DNA of 64,000 nucleotides from positions 372,001-436,000 of the forward strand of contig JACDTU010000020.1 in the NCBI GenBank assembly GCA_022376465.1, in the 5' to 3' direction. The notes beneath the pieces were generated by a model, which searched no databases, was not told where the DNA came from, and saw nothing but the letters and a program-made list of their open reading frames with translations. The position numbers and the translations under genes were made by a program. The DNA is from Cubamyces lactineus (taxonomy: Eukaryota; Basidiomycota; Agaricomycetes; Polyporales; Polyporaceae). Shown piece after piece: positions 45,789 through 58,800 of this stretch (the first letter of the stretch is position 1; the number at the start of each line of letters is the position of its first letter).

Positions 45789-47467
45789 ATGACAAACAAG
45801 CGCGTCTTCACCAGCCGCCATGTCGTGCTCGGCGACGGACAGCCCCGTCCCGCAACTGTGATAGCGGATGTCACCACTGGCAAGATCGTGGACATCTTGG
45901 ATGGGCTCAGCCCCCGCAGCAGCTTCCCTGAAGTCGGAGATGCCGACTGGATAGATGCGGAAGACAAGTACATTCTCCCAGGACTTGTCGAGTGAGTGGA
46001 TCGTCCTGCCCCCGGCGCTCCAGGGCCGCTGACGTTCTGCCGTCCACCGCTCCAGCGCGCATGTCCACCTGAACGAGCCCGGACGGACAGACTGGGAAGG
46101 CTTTTGGACGGGCACACGCGCTGCGGCCTCGGGTGGCGTCACTACCCTCGTCGATATGCCGCTCAACTCGATCCCTCCCACCACGACCGTTGCGAACCTC
46201 GAGGAGAAGCGAGGCGCCGCCCGTGGTCAATGCTGGACAGATGTTGCCTTCTGGGGCGGCGTCATTCCAGGCAACCAAGTGCGTTCGCAGTCGTCACGAG
46301 ACCTCGCTACCGACGCACCTGCTCACACCACCCGTGCGATAGAGCCATCTGAAGCCTCTGGTCGGCGCCGGCGTGAAAGGCTTCAAGTGTTTCCTCATTG
46401 AGAGTGGTGTCGATGTACGCTTTTAGATCCGTGGTCTCGGGTTCCAAGCTGAGAATATCCTTCAGGAGTTCCCATGCGTGAACGAATCCGATCTCCGTGG
46501 AGCAATGGCTGAATTGAAGGTACCGTTTACTATTCTCGACCCCCCGCGATAGCCTGATTTATCATCTCTCCCAGGACACGTCTACGGTCTTATGCTTCCA
46601 TGCCGAGCTCGAGAACGCTCCTGAGAAATCTTCCGCTACCGAGCCGTCCGACCCGACGCTCTACTCGACATTCCTGGCCTCGCGCCCGCAGCAGCTCGAG
46701 GTAGACGCCATCGCGCTCATCACCCGCTTGCACAAAGAACACCCCTCTCTCCGTCTGCATATCGTACATCTATCAGCATCAGATGCGCTGCCGCTTATTC
46801 GCGCGGCTAAGGCGTCCGGGCTCCCGCTCACCGTCGAGACGTGCTTCCACTACCTCACGCTCTCCGCCCAGCACATCCCACACGGGCGTCCCGAGTTCAA
46901 GTGCTGCCCACCCATCCGCGAGGATGCGAACCGAGAAGCGTTATGGGCCGCGCTCCTGGACGGTACGATTGACTGCGTGGTGAGCGACCACAGCCCCTGC
47001 GTCGCCTCGCTGAAGAAGGTCGAGGAGGGTGACATCATGAGCGCCTGGGGCGGGATCAGCACCCTGGGTCTGGGTCTCAGCCTCCTGTGGACCGAAGCCA
47101 GAAAGCGGGGCGTAGGGATCGACCGGCTCGTGGATTGGCTGTGCGTGCGGACCGCGAGGCACGCCGGGCTCGCCGACCGCAAGGGCCAGCTCAAAGTAGG
47201 TTATGACGCGGATTTGGTGATTTGGGATCCGGAGGCGGAGGTCAAGGTCGGTAGCGGTGAACTCGGTCGTGCTAAGCTTGACTGACACTATATCGGGGCG
47301 TTGACCAGGTTACCAAGGAATCTCTCAATTTCAAGAACAAGCTCACCCCGTACGAGGGGCTCACGCTCAAAGGGAGAGTTGTCAAGACCTACTTGCGAGG
47401 GCAGCTCATCTACGGCGGCACGCAAGATACGTTCACAGGGCTCGAGCCTGTTGGTGAACTCCTGTAG
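45789..47467 (+). CDS. DAL1: Allantoinase (purine/ureide catabolism)
   Basis: Zn-dependent amidohydrolase that opens allantoin to allantoate, releasing purine nitrogen. Exons 45789-45991, 46056-46278, 46343-46414, 46466-46519, 46575-47246 and 47309-47467, all GT...AG and in frame. Start [19 protein letters not shown]. Metal ligands: [11 protein letters not shown] (HxH), GVKGFKCFL (Lys to be carboxylated), [18 protein letters not shown] and CVVSDHSPC (Asp). The GWT-like region and HPERP equivalents give [20 protein letters not shown] near the end, typical of allantoinase rather than dihydroorotase. About 460 residues, no leader, cytosolic. None of its pathway neighbours (allantoicase, urate oxidase) is in this window. 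Confidence 0.93.
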
Positions 47468-48311
47468 TGGCCTTTCCATCTCGCTGCTCGGCGACTGAGT
47501 GGTTGGCATTTGAGCGGCATTGTTGTCTATACTCATGGAGCTGGAAGTATCACTACATGATTGTTGGTAAGGTTTGGATATTCATAACGTCGGTAGGCGG
47601 TGAACGGTCCGAATACACGATCAGTTCTGTACGTTGTCAATGTCATCATGCTCGCTATCGCAATATCAACTAGGTCCACGACTGTCATGGTCTGCACCCG
47701 GTCCCGGTGTACTTCACTCAGGATCGGAATGAACCTAATCCTGCTGCCTGCATCATGTAAGTATCTGTCATCCCATGATCATTACCGCTGCACTAGCTGA
47801 GAATTTAACGGAGAGGTGTCATCCAGTGGGCCACGGCGTCACGATGCACATTCGCGATACGTCATGGATTTTCACCGGTGGAGATAACCACAATGGACTT
47901 GCTATAGTGTTATGCCACAGCAAGGAGTTTTGGCGAATGAGATGTCCGAGGCCAAGCGATGACAATGTGTAGGCTTTCGCAAGCACTACATTGGCCATAA
48001 ATGCGAAGTGTGCACGAGTTGCCCTATGGATTAGACATATTCTTTCTACCACTGGCAGCAAGGCTGTAGCACGAACGGCTCGACTAAATTGTGGAGTGTC
48101 ATTCGGTGTGACTACGGTTTCACGCTCATCTCACATTCACCACCATGTCCGGGAGGACATGGCGATCCTCCTCATGATATTAAGCAGATAGCTATGTATT
48201 AGATTGAATACTGCCAGATTACCCCGCAAAAGTGGCGCGTAGGGGATATGAGCGACATACTAAGGGCATGCGCACTTGTACAAACGCAAAGACGAAGGAC
48301 GAGGCTCGCGA
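47468..48311. other. Intergenic, less GC-rich
   Basis: Convergent spacer of 840 bp between allantoinase and the TMEM242-like gene. Noticeably less GC-rich than the coding DNA around it. No gene seen. Confidence 0.45.
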
Positions 48312-49232
48312 TTAGACGTGGCCCCTCTTCGCCCTCTCAAGCCGACCTTCTGCTTCGAGTTCCCGAAGAGCAGCTGCGGCCCATCCCGAGAACCCATCCT
48401 TGTCGAACGCCTCCTTCAGCCGTTGCTCGGCCGCGGACCACGTCCATCCCTCAACCTCCGCCGGGGATAATGGTGGAGGTGACCGCACAACGTCGGAAGA
48501 GTCGGGTCCGCTCATGTCAATGGTGGCTTCGTCTTCCGGTGCTGGTGTTCGATGTATCCGAGCGGACAGGAGGGGCATGCGGTCCAATATCGCTGAGCGC
48601 ATCCGATCCGCGAACTCTTGCGTCTTCAACAGCGGACAGCAATTAGATACAATGTACGGAAGGCGGAGATAAGGATACGTACAGTCTCCACACCCATATA
48701 ACGCTTCACTCCCCATACCGTGGTCGACGCTCCCACGCCGACGAGTAGCGTAGCAATGCCGAAGGCTTTTGCGCAGTGTAATGCACCATTGAAGTCATCC
48801 CCAGCCTTTGCGCTGCCCGCAGCCGACGACGCATTGGGAAGAGAAGGTTGTGATGGTGGCAGAGATGTCGCGTTCGGGTTCGCTATGGGTACGCCTCTTG
48901 AGGCAGACCGGCGCGTGGGTGGTGGTGGTGCCTCGGCCAATGTCTTGCCCAGCGTTGCAGCGCGATGCCGACGTAGCATCCAGATTGGAACAGCCATCGC
49001 GGCGGTAGAGAACGCCAGCTATCAGGGAGTACACCGTGAATAATCAACTCGCGAACGGTACAAACAGATACTGAGAACATACGAGCGCGACGGGAACCCA
49101 TTTCGGTACAGGTTTGTTTCTGTCTCCTCCGAAGATAGCCTTGTAGCCACCAAGCTCAGTCTGTTCATGCTCCCTTCTGGGAGAAGACGACGATGATGAG
49201 GGGCCAGACTTGTCGGAGGAGACGGTAGACAT
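48312..49232 (-). CDS. TMEM242-like two-helix membrane protein
   Basis: About 250 residues from MSTVSSDKSGPSSSSSS (ATG at 49232) in three exons. A first hydrophobic helix is built across intron 1 (WVPVALLAFSTAAMAVPIWM, followed by basic LRRHR). A second is FGIATLLVGVGASTTVWGV, followed by KRYMGVET and, after intron 2, EFADRMRSAI. The helix-2 to GV..xxFxxxMxS(I) segment matches my recollection of animal TMEM242, a mitochondrial inner-membrane factor for respiratory complex and ATP synthase assembly. The C-terminal ~80 residues (EVEGWTWSAAEQRLKEAFDK) are extra. Stop TAA at 48312-48314. The membrane topology is solid; the family name is tentative. Confidence 0.65.
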
Positions 49233-50023
49233 GGTTGTAGCAGCGAGCAAAGCAGACCCCGGCTCGAGGCCTCCGCGTCCTTCGGCGCCGTGAAATCCAG
49301 CACGTGGCACTGTGATCGGCGGGAATTTCTTATTTCGTCGTAGGGGCGCACCAGCGGCCCACACTGCGTCCTTGATCATGAACCTGAACTGTGACGATCA
49401 TCCTCCGTGGTATTTCGATGTCGTCTCTGAGCTGGGTCCCATTGTCTACCATCGCGCGGGGAATGAAATGATTGTTGAGAACTCTCGAGTGTCTCCGCGA
49501 AACAAGCCTCCATAACCTGATGGCAGTCATTCCCAACTTGCGAGCCCACACACAGAGCTGGATTTGATACCGAGAGCAGGTTTTACTCGGTTTACAGGTC
49601 ACATTCGCATACGAGACCGCTACAGTGCACAATGGTGGCTAGTGTATTGACGCCTTCGGCTCTTGAATCTCTCAGCAGTACGGGCACACAAACGCCGATC
49701 CCGCTGACATCGGCTACAATTTACAAACTCAACGATGGCGAATCCGAACAGAACATCGACCCCACCGGCGAAACGTACGCAGAGTCGGCGTGCACATGAA
49801 CCAACGTACTCAGCACGGCCTTCGCGGCCGTCGTTCGAACCACCTGGACTCGGGTGGCGGACACCTCCAGCTTGAGCTCGACGGTGCCGGCCATTGCACA
49901 AATTCAACGCCTCCAGGCCGGTCGGATCTGTCAACGTCGCACCGGACGCGGTACTCCTTATGCCTCTACACGTACATCACCTGAAGGTGTGTGGCGTACG
50001 TACTTCGCGAGCTTGAGCGAGTC
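49233..50023. other. Divergent intergenic region
   Basis: Upstream of the TMEM242-like gene and of the NIS1-like gene. No coding frame that I trust. Confidence 0.45.
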
Positions 50024-50030
50024 TATAAAA
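50024..50030 (+). promoter_or_regulatory. TATA box of the NIS1-like gene
   Basis: TATAAAA, 54 bp before the ATG at 50078. Confidence 0.65.
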
Positions 50031-50077
50031 GCTTGTGCTGCAAAGCCTGCAGGGATCCACCCAGCACCGAACGAAAC

Positions 50078-50663
50078 ATGAAGAGCATCCTCGTCCTCGC
50101 AGCCCTCGCGCTCTCCGCCCTCGCCCAGCAGGCGACCATCGTCGCGCCCGCCGCGGGCAGCAACATCACCGGCGGCAGCGTCACCACCATCGAGGTCCAC
50201 CAAGACGTACGTCGTCCCTGTCCAGCACCAACTTACCTCAGACACATGCCAAAGCATCATCGCTAACCCTCGCTGACCTGTGTTATTGCAGGAATCCGCG
50301 ACAGACGACGTGCAAGTAGCCGTCATCCTCGGCTTCCGCAGCTGCACGACGGGCAGCTGCGCAGGGATCGACCCGTCCGAGGACGGCGTGGGCGACATCA
50401 TCTACGCCGGCACCTTCGACCCCCAGCGCGACCCGAGCCAGCCCCAGAAGGGCCTCTTCCAGGACTTTGAGTGGTCCGTCCCGGCCGGATTCCCGGGCCC
50501 GGCTCTGCTCAGCCTGGTGCACTTGCAGGCAGTTGGGGTGAGTGGATGTCGCGTTAGATGATGGATGATGAGGATCGTGGATGTGCGTTGGCTGACGGGG
50601 GATGTATAGGCTGTGAAGGTCCCGGTGCTCAGCACGAGCAGCATCCAGATCAACCTTTCTTAA
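50078..50663 (+). CDS. NIS1-like small secreted protein
   Basis: Small secreted beta-rich protein of the NIS1 family, named for a Colletotrichum effector that triggers or suppresses plant cell-death and immune signalling; the role in a saprotroph is unknown. Exons 50078-50206, 50292-50537 and 50610-50663. Signal peptide MKSILVLAALALSALAQ, then ATIVAPAAGSNITGGS, a VAVILGFRSCTTGSC segment with the only two mature-part cysteines, DGVGDIIYAGTFDP, PAGFPGPALLSLVHLQAVG and a final strand VPVLSTSSIQINLS, TAA at 50661-50663. About 142 residues, complete, one NIT glycosylation site near the mature N-terminus. The family is common in Basidiomycota as well as in pathogens. Confidence 0.8.
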
Positions 50664-51121
50664 ATTCATTTTTGAGGAGTAAAGACAAGCGGTATGGAAG
50701 GAAAATCCATCTTAGCGTCCGGGGGACTGTGTCTCTTTACGTAGTTCATGACAAGTTGTGACCACGATTGAGTATGAAACCAGAAGATGACATTAGGCCG
50801 GGCAGGACGCATCCGCCTGCGGACACACATAGCCCTCGGCCCGTACGTACACGAATAGCTACACCAACACGCAATATACAACAACATAACGCTACAGTTC
50901 CATGCAGGCCAAATCCGAGATCTGCCGAGTGACAGTGAGAGCAAAAGTGAGAGTGTACAATGATTGTGCGAGTGTGGAGTGAAGATGCAGGAGCGAGTGG
51001 GAGTGGGAGTGAGGATGCGGAAGTGGAAGCGCGAGTGTGCAGTGTGAGTGAGAGCGCAAGGGCAGAGGAAGGGAGGGTGTTGTGGTGGACACGAATGCTC
51101 AGATCAAGCAGAGAGCGTCTC
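50664..51121. other. Convergent spacer with purine-rich repeat
   Basis: Between the ends of the NIS1-like gene and the RING gene. It contains the degenerate GAGTGN repeat listed separately; no gene. Confidence 0.5.
50934..51075. repeat. Degenerate GAGTGN hexamer array
   Basis: About 140 bp of purine-rich, imperfect GAGTGN/GAGTGG units (for example GAGTGGGAGTGGGAGTGAGG at about 50995), probably in the 3' UTR of the RING gene, where the transcript would be CACTCN-rich. Confidence 0.65.
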
Positions 51122-54100
51122 CTACTGGTCCATGGAGAGAGCCATACGGCAAATGGGGCACACGCCCGCAGTGCGCAGCCAGCGGCGGAGGCACGCCTCA
51201 TGGAACCTGCACAAGAATAACAGTTCGTTCAGCCATCCAGTTCTCGCTCCCAAGACATACATGGCCAAACAACACAGATTTAAAACGGCATCAGCAGCGC
51301 AGCAAAAGATCAGAAGGAATAAAAGTGAAAGAAGAGGAAACGGGCGAATCACGCAGCGAAAATGAGCGAAACACGACGAATGACGAGTACTCACGAGTGC
51401 CGACACACGGGCGTGAGCGCGCCCCGCTCCTCGCGCCTAAACTGCGAGAGGCACACCCCACAGCGGTCGACCGCGACGCCGAGCAACGACAGCTTGAGCT
51501 TCACGCGCCCGTCCTTCAGCACGCGCCGGCGCTGGACCTCGACCTGACCGATGTACGGGACCGTCGCCTTCTCCCCATTCGCGGGTGCTGCTGCTGCGAT
51601 GCCTTCCGCGTCGCCCGCAGATGCGGAGGCGGAGATGGCGGCAGGGGCGGAGACGGGTCTTCCGGCAGCAGCGGGCCCGAGGATCTCGGAGACGAGTAGA
51701 AGGCCCTGTGGAATGGCGAGCAACGGGCATAGTCAGTCTCCAGACAAACACCCTGACAGTCATTTGCGCATTCGAACCGAATACGATCGTCGGCGGAAAC
51801 GCACGCACCTCGTAATTCTCCCCGTTGCGCGGCCCGTCGTCCGCTACAAGGCGCGACGCGAGCACGTCCAGGTCCGTGATCTGCAGGAACTCGGGGCGCG
51901 GGCCCTCTTCAGCCGCCCGCGCGTCCTCCTCAACGCTGTCGCCCGACTCCGAGCGCTCCATCTGCATAGGCGCAGACGGGGCCAGTGTAGGTTGGGCTGG
52001 GGTCAAAGTTGAGATTGATGTAGTCGCCGGGTTCGACGTCGGTACGTCCGGGGTGGATGGCAAGTCGAGAGTACGGGAAGGCGGAGAAGGCGGAAGGGAC
52101 AGAGGCGGAGACGGCGGCGGAGGCAAGTCCTCTCCCTCAAGAGCCTCCGGGGCGCGATTCACAGGCGTACCGTCCGAAATCCGCTTCACAGGGACCGGAA
52201 TCGGAATCGGTATAGGCACAGGGATCGCCACCGACCCACCGCCCTCCGCCTCCAACGCCTCGGGCGGGAGCTGCGGGAGCGGCCGCCCGCGGTAGTGCTG
52301 GCTGAGGGTCGGGGTCGTGGGCGTCGAGCCGCCCGTCTGCGTCTGCTGCGTGGGCGTCGCTGGGGTCGACGGGCGCATAGGGAGCGTGGGCAGCGCAGGG
52401 GGGCGCTTGGGCGTCGTTGGGGTCTGAGGTCGTGCTGAGGTTTGAGCGGGGGCGCTGCGCGCCATGAGCTGCTCGATGGAGAGGCTCTCTGGGACAGTAG
52501 ACGGTTCTCCGATCCCGACTTCCACGTCAAGCGCCGACTCCGCTATGGTATGGTCGGTGGAGGCATTGATACGTATCTCGGATGCCTCCAGGTTAGGTGC
52601 GGCGTCGCGTACGTGTATGGCGTTGCGGTGCGAGGGAGGAGGGGTCCGTTCGCGACGACGGCGGAGAGGCGCCATGGGCTGCGCGGGGGTGTGGGGAGCG
52701 CTCGTGCTCACAGGATCCGGTGCGGAAGTATGTGCAGCGTCGCGTGTCTGCAGGACGGTGCGCGGGAGGGCAGCGGGAACGTCTACAGTGCACGGTGGAG
52801 TGTACTTCGTTGCAATGGGAAAGTTCGGAGACGCACGCGGTCCCACGGGGGACGGCGGTGGTTGCAGCTTGTCTTGCGGTTGCTGTGGTGGTGGCTGCTG
52901 ATGGTTCTTCTGCTGCTGTTTGGCTTGGGGCTGGGCCTGCTGCTGCTGGGCTTGCAGCCCAAGTGGGTGCTGAGACGCAGGCGGGTAGGACCCCTGCGAC
53001 AGAGGCGAGCGTTGCATAGGGGAGTTTGGCGATCCCCCGGGTGCTCCTCCTCCCGCCGTGGCTCCCGCAGCGCCTCCAGTCACTGGGGGCTTCCACACCA
53101 CCGACGGGGACGGGCGCAAAGCACGCGGCGTGCACGAAAGCGGAGACGGCGCAGACACAGGAGAAGCAAACGGGTCCGCCTGAAGGTGCGCATGCGGGTA
53201 CGTCTGGCGGATGTGGTTCGCACTCGCGATGAGCCTCAAGTGAGACTTCTCGGGGAGGTACGGCCGCGCTGCCGCCGCGGCAGTCGGCGACACTGCAGTA
53301 GTGGGCGACGCTGCGACCGTAGGCGGGGCCGCAGAGGGGCCGTGGATGGGAGAGTGCGACGAGCAGGGCGTCGTCGGGCTGTCGAGCAGCGGTGAGGCCG
53401 GCGAGCGGTGCCGCACGGGCCGGTTAAGGAATGCAGCGGCGCGGGCGCTCTCCGAGGTCGGTGACGACGCTTCGGTCGAGCGCGCGGGGGACGTCGGTGC
53501 GGTGCTGTTGCTGCCGTTCGACGAGCGCGCCCCAGGGCTCTCGCCGCCGCCAACGACTTCCCAGCCATCGACGGATTCGGTGGACGAATCGGACGAGTCG
53601 AGCGTGGCGGAGATGGAGGCGGACGCTGCCTGGGGCGAGGCCTGGAGCGCGGCGTACTCGCGGGAGCGTTGTTCACGCTCCCGCTCCTTACCCTTCAGCG
53701 AGCCAAAGAGTCGTCTAACCCCGAAGCTCTCCTTGCGCTTCAGCCCCGAGCCGGGCGGCGAGGCGGAACCCGCTTGAGAGGATGCGGACCCAGAAGAAGC
53801 TGCAGGACCAGACGCGGGCGCTGGGGAGCCCTTGTGCGGTCCGAGGGCGTGCGCGAGCGAGAGCGTGACCGTGCTTGCCCACGCACTCGGCATCTTGAAG
53901 AACGACATGCTCGGCGACATGGGTGACGCAGGGCTCCCCGGCTCCGGGGAGTGCGAATGAAATCGTGCGCGCGAGCGAGCCTTGCTGGACGCGCCGGGCC
54001 CGGGATGGAGGTACGGCGAGCGCCCCGCGCCGCGTGGGAGGGGGCTGCCGCGCTGCGACGTCGGGAAGCGGTCCTCGTCATCATCGTCTTCGTCGGTGTT

Positions 54101-55107
54101 GGTCGCCGGGTCGTCCTCGTCGCTGTGCTCGTCGATCGTCTGGGTGTCGCCGCAATCGCGCGGGCGGACAGAGCCGCAGTGCGAACAGCGGCGCGCGTGG
54201 GGGCTCGGGCTGCTCGGCGGCGTGGAAGGCATCGAGCTGCTGGCGGTCAGGTTTGACGTGCTCTCCTGCACGTTGCCCGCGGGGCGCGCGGTCATGCCGA
54301 AGGCTTCCCGCGCTTCGGTGATGTTGCGACGCTCGAACTCCCGTTGGACGCGCTGCTCGAGGGAGAGCCCCAGGCGACGGTCGGCAGACCAGCGCTGGTA
54401 TGGCTCGAATGTGAGCTCTTCGACGACGTCAGAAACGGTAGAGATGGACCCGCGGTAGTGCGGGTGCGGTGACGCCGGTGGGCTGAGAGGGCTAAGCGGT
54501 TCTACGATTGGGCTCTCGGGCTCTTCATCTATGTCTGGCTCTGGACCAGGATGCTGATAAGTTTCCTGTGGGCGGGAAAGACTGGCCTGTGAGATCGCGG
54601 GCGAATCACGCATAGCAGTCACAGGGACGACGAGCGTAGTCGTGGACGGCGAGGCTAGGCGAAAAGGGCCCGAGTTGCTACGGGCGAGTGGAGACGGTTG
54701 CGGCACCGTCCTGGGACGTGGTGGGCGGAGGAGAGACATGTCAGACAGCGTGGTCGATTCTGTAGCTGATGCTGCAGGAGAGAGGAGAGTCGTAGTAGAC
54801 ATGGATGCCAAGCGAGCAGTCGAATGCTGCGGTCCGACGGTTAGATGGGGGCCAGAGGCAGGCTGAGAGATAGAAGCAGAACCATTGCCCGAAGTCGCAG
54901 ATGACAGAATGGTAGCAGAGGACAGGGAAGCTACATGAGACGAGTAGGGGTGTTGCTGCTGATACTGCAACGGCTGGGATGAAGCTGAGGACTCGGAGGG
55001 TATGGGCCCTTGCGGATGGGTATTTTGTACAGACTGAGGATGTACAAGACTGGGAGGTACGTGAGGGGAAGCGATGGCATCCTCGAAGGACGGCGGTGGA
55101 TAGTCAG
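51122..55107 (-). CDS. Very large disordered protein with C-terminal RING-H2 domain (E3 ubiquitin ligase)
   Basis: Predicted ubiquitin ligase. The C-terminal RING-H2 is split by an intron: CGVCLSQFRREERG, then VCRHSFHEACLRRWLRTAG and CPICRMALSMDQ, stop at 51122-51124; the Cys/His spacing is complete. A second intron (about 51693-51809) joins NGENYE to GLLLVSEILGPAAAGRP. Before it are about 1,100 low-complexity residues (Ser, Pro, Thr, Ala, Gln), with one folded-looking segment EPYQRWSADRRLGLSLEQRV and a CSHCGSVRPRDC zinc-like motif. The exon starting at about 55107 has PPPSFEDAI, like PY/WW-ligand sequences. The first exon(s) lie further upstream (to about 55560), but frame and start are not settled. 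Substrates unknown. Confidence 0.75.
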
Positions 55108-55826
55108 GTATGGATTGGTCTAGAAAAGAGGGTTAGAGGACGCGATGGGGAGAGAGATGAAGAACGCACCATCCGGGACAGGATCAAATCTCCTTGGGCG
55201 GTGGGAGTGGTAGGGGAGGGCGCAGAGATGGCGTGTTTGCGAGTACGGATGTGGGCAGGGGCGGGGTGCAGCTTGCGAGAAGAAGAGGCGGGCACAGCGG
55301 TGGTGAAGCGGGGTTCTTCGTCTTCTAGCCGTCTGTCTCTGGAGGAAGGCTGCCTCTTCTTCTTTGACTTTGACTTTCTGATCCTGCCGGCGTTCTGGGG
55401 CGGGATGAGGGTGAGCTGGCCATGGTGGGCGACGACGTGGGTGAGATACGGGGCGACTTGGATGGGGTCAGAGTCGAGTACGGGCTGTGGATGGGACTGT
55501 CTGGGTGGACGTCTGGGTGGCTGGGGATGGTCGAGGAGCGGGAGCTGTGACGAGGCCATTCGACGGTGGTGACGGCAAGGAGGAGAAGCCGAGGAGGATT
55601 GGGTCGAGGCAGAGATCGCCTGTTGTCATCCTCGGAGACGTAGACGGAGCCTGAGCCTGAGCCTGAGATGCGACGGGGCGGCCACACTTTCTCTGCGTGC
55701 TCCTCCTCCGCATGTCACACGTGTCGCGTTCACGTGCTATACGCGTCACGCTCACTCGCGACCAGGACGCGCCTCCAACCACCGTCCGTCTCCTCCCTTC
55801 CTCTCTCTCTCGGCGGCCTCGCCAGG

Positions 55827-58800
55827 ATGCCTGCCAAAATCCTGCCCCATTTGACCTGGGCTCTCTCAGGAATGCTCTCCCAAAGATATTTGACCAAGCT
55901 CAGACTACCGCCGCCAACCACCAAAAGAACTACGTTGCTCTCTACAAACTACAGACAGATGCCGCCGCCATCACAGAATCCGTCCAGAACGGAAAGAGTC
56001 TCAAGCTCACCGGTGAACGCGTCTTTGAAGACATCTTCCTCGACATGATTATCCGCGTTCTCCCTCTCAAGAAGGGCACTACCGTCGCCGACAGGATCGT
56101 CAAGTTCATTGCCGGCTACTCCAAGTTCATCACCGAGAAGAGTCAGGCCAGCTCAGTTTCATCTCCTCTTACACATCTAACGTGCACTCAGACGCGGAGG
56201 AACGCCAGAAGAATGGCATTGAAGAGGACGACGAAACCACTTCCGAACGTTTCCTCAACCACTTCGTCCACTTCCTATTGAAGGGCTGCACCGCGAAGGA
56301 CAAGGTCGTCCGCTTCCGCGTCATCCAGTGCATAGCCGACACCATCTCTCATCTCGGTGAGATAGAGTACGTTCGGTTCCGCTCTTCTGTCTATGTCCGC
56401 TCACCCCTTCCAGTGAGGACCTCTACACTAACCTCCGCGCGACCCTTCTCGATCGCCTCCGCGACAAAGAGCCTACAGTCCGCACACAGGCCGTTATTGC
56501 TCTCTCTAAGCTAGCCTTCTCTGAAGACCCTTCGGAACTCGAGGAAGGCGAACCCTCCATCCTCGACTCCATTCTTGACACTATGGCCTATGACACTTCT
56601 CCGTGAGCAACTACTTCATTCGAACCATGCAGCATGCGCTGACTTCCAACAGGGAGGTTCGCCGGCCGCACTTCTGAACGTTCATCTTACCCCACAAACT
56701 CTCCCTGCTCTTCTAGCGCGCTCGCGTGATGTGGATCCTACGATCCGCAAGCTTGTATATTCCAGTGTGCTCGAGAGTAACTCCGTTAACCGTGACCCTG
56801 CGTTGCCCATCGGCTTCACGCATCCCGAGCGCTGACCATAGCCCAGCGCGAGATGATCGTGCGGAATGGCCTGGGAGACCGAGAAGAGTCCGTTAAAGCA
56901 GCTGCACGCCAGCTCCTGGGAGGTTGGGTGATGTTGTGCGGTCCGACGGCATCAAGAAGGATGAAGGTGTCAAGTCCGAAGGCATCATTGAGGATCTAGT
57001 CGCCTTCCTCAAGCTGTTTGACCTCACAGAGGACACGATCGCGGAGGACGCCCTGTCCAGCGTGCTCCAGACGCGATTGGATATCTACGAGCACATAGAA
57101 TTTCCAGGTGCGTCAGTCTTCCGTTTGCGCTTGCCGTCAGACTTATCAGGCGACACAGAGGACTACTGGACGACCATCACTCCCGAACGTGCGTTCCTCG
57201 CGCGGGTCTTCGTCGATCAATGCATCGCCAAGAAGGACAACCTCAAGCTCGACTCGACCCTGCCCGTCGTAACCGCGCTCGCGTTCCGCATCGGTGACGC
57301 ATACAACGCGCTCGTGGAGCAAGTCCACGAAGACGCAACAGAGGCGTTCGACGACCTCGACGAGGACGAGCGCGCGCGGCGCGAGGAGGCGCGGCTCGAC
57401 CGCGAGTTCGCGATCGGGGAGATGCTCCGGCTTGCGCTCAACCTCGACTACGGCGACGAGATCGGGCGGCGGAAGATGTTCCAACTCGTGCAGAGCATGC
57501 TCGCGCAGGACGTGCTCCCCGAGGCGCTCCTCGCGCGCTGCCTTGACGTTCTCCGCGTGCTCTCCCCCAGCGAGCGCGACCTCATTCGTGTCGTCGTCGA
57601 GGTCGTACACGAGCTACGGGACCCGAGCGATCCCGAGGCGGAGGCAGAGGCGGAGGCCGCGATAAAGGGCGACGTGGACGATGCGGAGACGGAGATGGGC
57701 TCTCCGAGGAGGCCGCAGAGGCCGGTGCAACTACCGAAGCCGATCGAGGAGATGAGCCCCGAGGAGAAGGCGCGAGCGGATGCGGTGGACTTGCGGTGCC
57801 TTGCGCTGTGCATTGGGATGCTTGAGCGCGTGAACGGTGTATGTCGCGTCCTTGTCCATGTTGTGAGGCCGATACGCTTACGAAACCGAACACATAGACA
57901 TTCGAGGAGAACTCGACGCTGGAGGGTATCTTGGGCGAACTCATTGTTCCTGCCGTCAAGCGGCGCGAGATGGCACTCCGCGAGAAGGGCCTGATCAGCC
58001 TTGGTCTCTGCTGTCTCATCGCACGCGTAAGTCCCGACTCAACACAACTATGACCTCCGATATTGGCACGGACATCGACAATAACGCTAACGCTGACACA
58101 CGCTCCCACAGCGAATGGCGCTGAGCTCGTTCCAGCTCTTCCTGAGCCAGGTGCAGTCCGCGCCGGAGGTGCTCAAGATCCGCGTGCTGCAGATCATCTT
58201 CGACATCCTCATGGTGCACGAGGGCGCGTTCCTCGGGCCCGGGAGCCCGAACGGGGACAAGATCGTCGACTTTGTGCTGCAGCTGCTTGAGGCGGAGGAG
58301 CTCGAGCGCGTGCAGGCGCTCCTTGTTGTCGGGATCTCGAAGCTCATGCTCTCGGGGATGGTCACGGACGAGCGGGTGAGTCGGTGTACGTGCAGATCCG
58401 CCGGGATACGGTTTGGCTGATTTGTGTGCGTTGGGTAGGTCTTGCAGACGCTAGTGCTGGTGTTCATCTCGCCGGAGACGGCGGGGAACCAGGAGCTGCG
58501 CCAATGCCTTGTCGTACTTTTCCCGGTCTACTCGTATTCCTCGGCTGCGAACCAGCAGAGAATGCGCAAGGTGCGGCTCGCCTTCCGGTTCGCTCTATGT
58601 CCATACTCATGCCGGCGACTGCGCAGATCTTCGTCCATTGTATGAACGCCTGGTGAAGGCGTACCACGAATGGGATGGGGAAGAGGACATGGTGACGCCT
58701 GCACAGGTCGCGCTCATGTTTGTGGACTGGACGGATCCGATCCGTGCTGGGTGCGTTCCCCTTGCTTCTCATCCTTCTGTAACGCTCGCTCACACGGCGT

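Noticed and set aside
50934..51075. His/Ser/Leu-repeat protein on the minus strand
   Set aside because: The apparent peptide repeat is only the reverse translation of a GAGTGN DNA repeat in the spacer.
52442..53395. 317-codon plus-strand frame inside the RING gene
   Set aside because: Arg/Trp-rich shadow of the GC-rich low-complexity exon on the other strand; no start context, introns or motifs.
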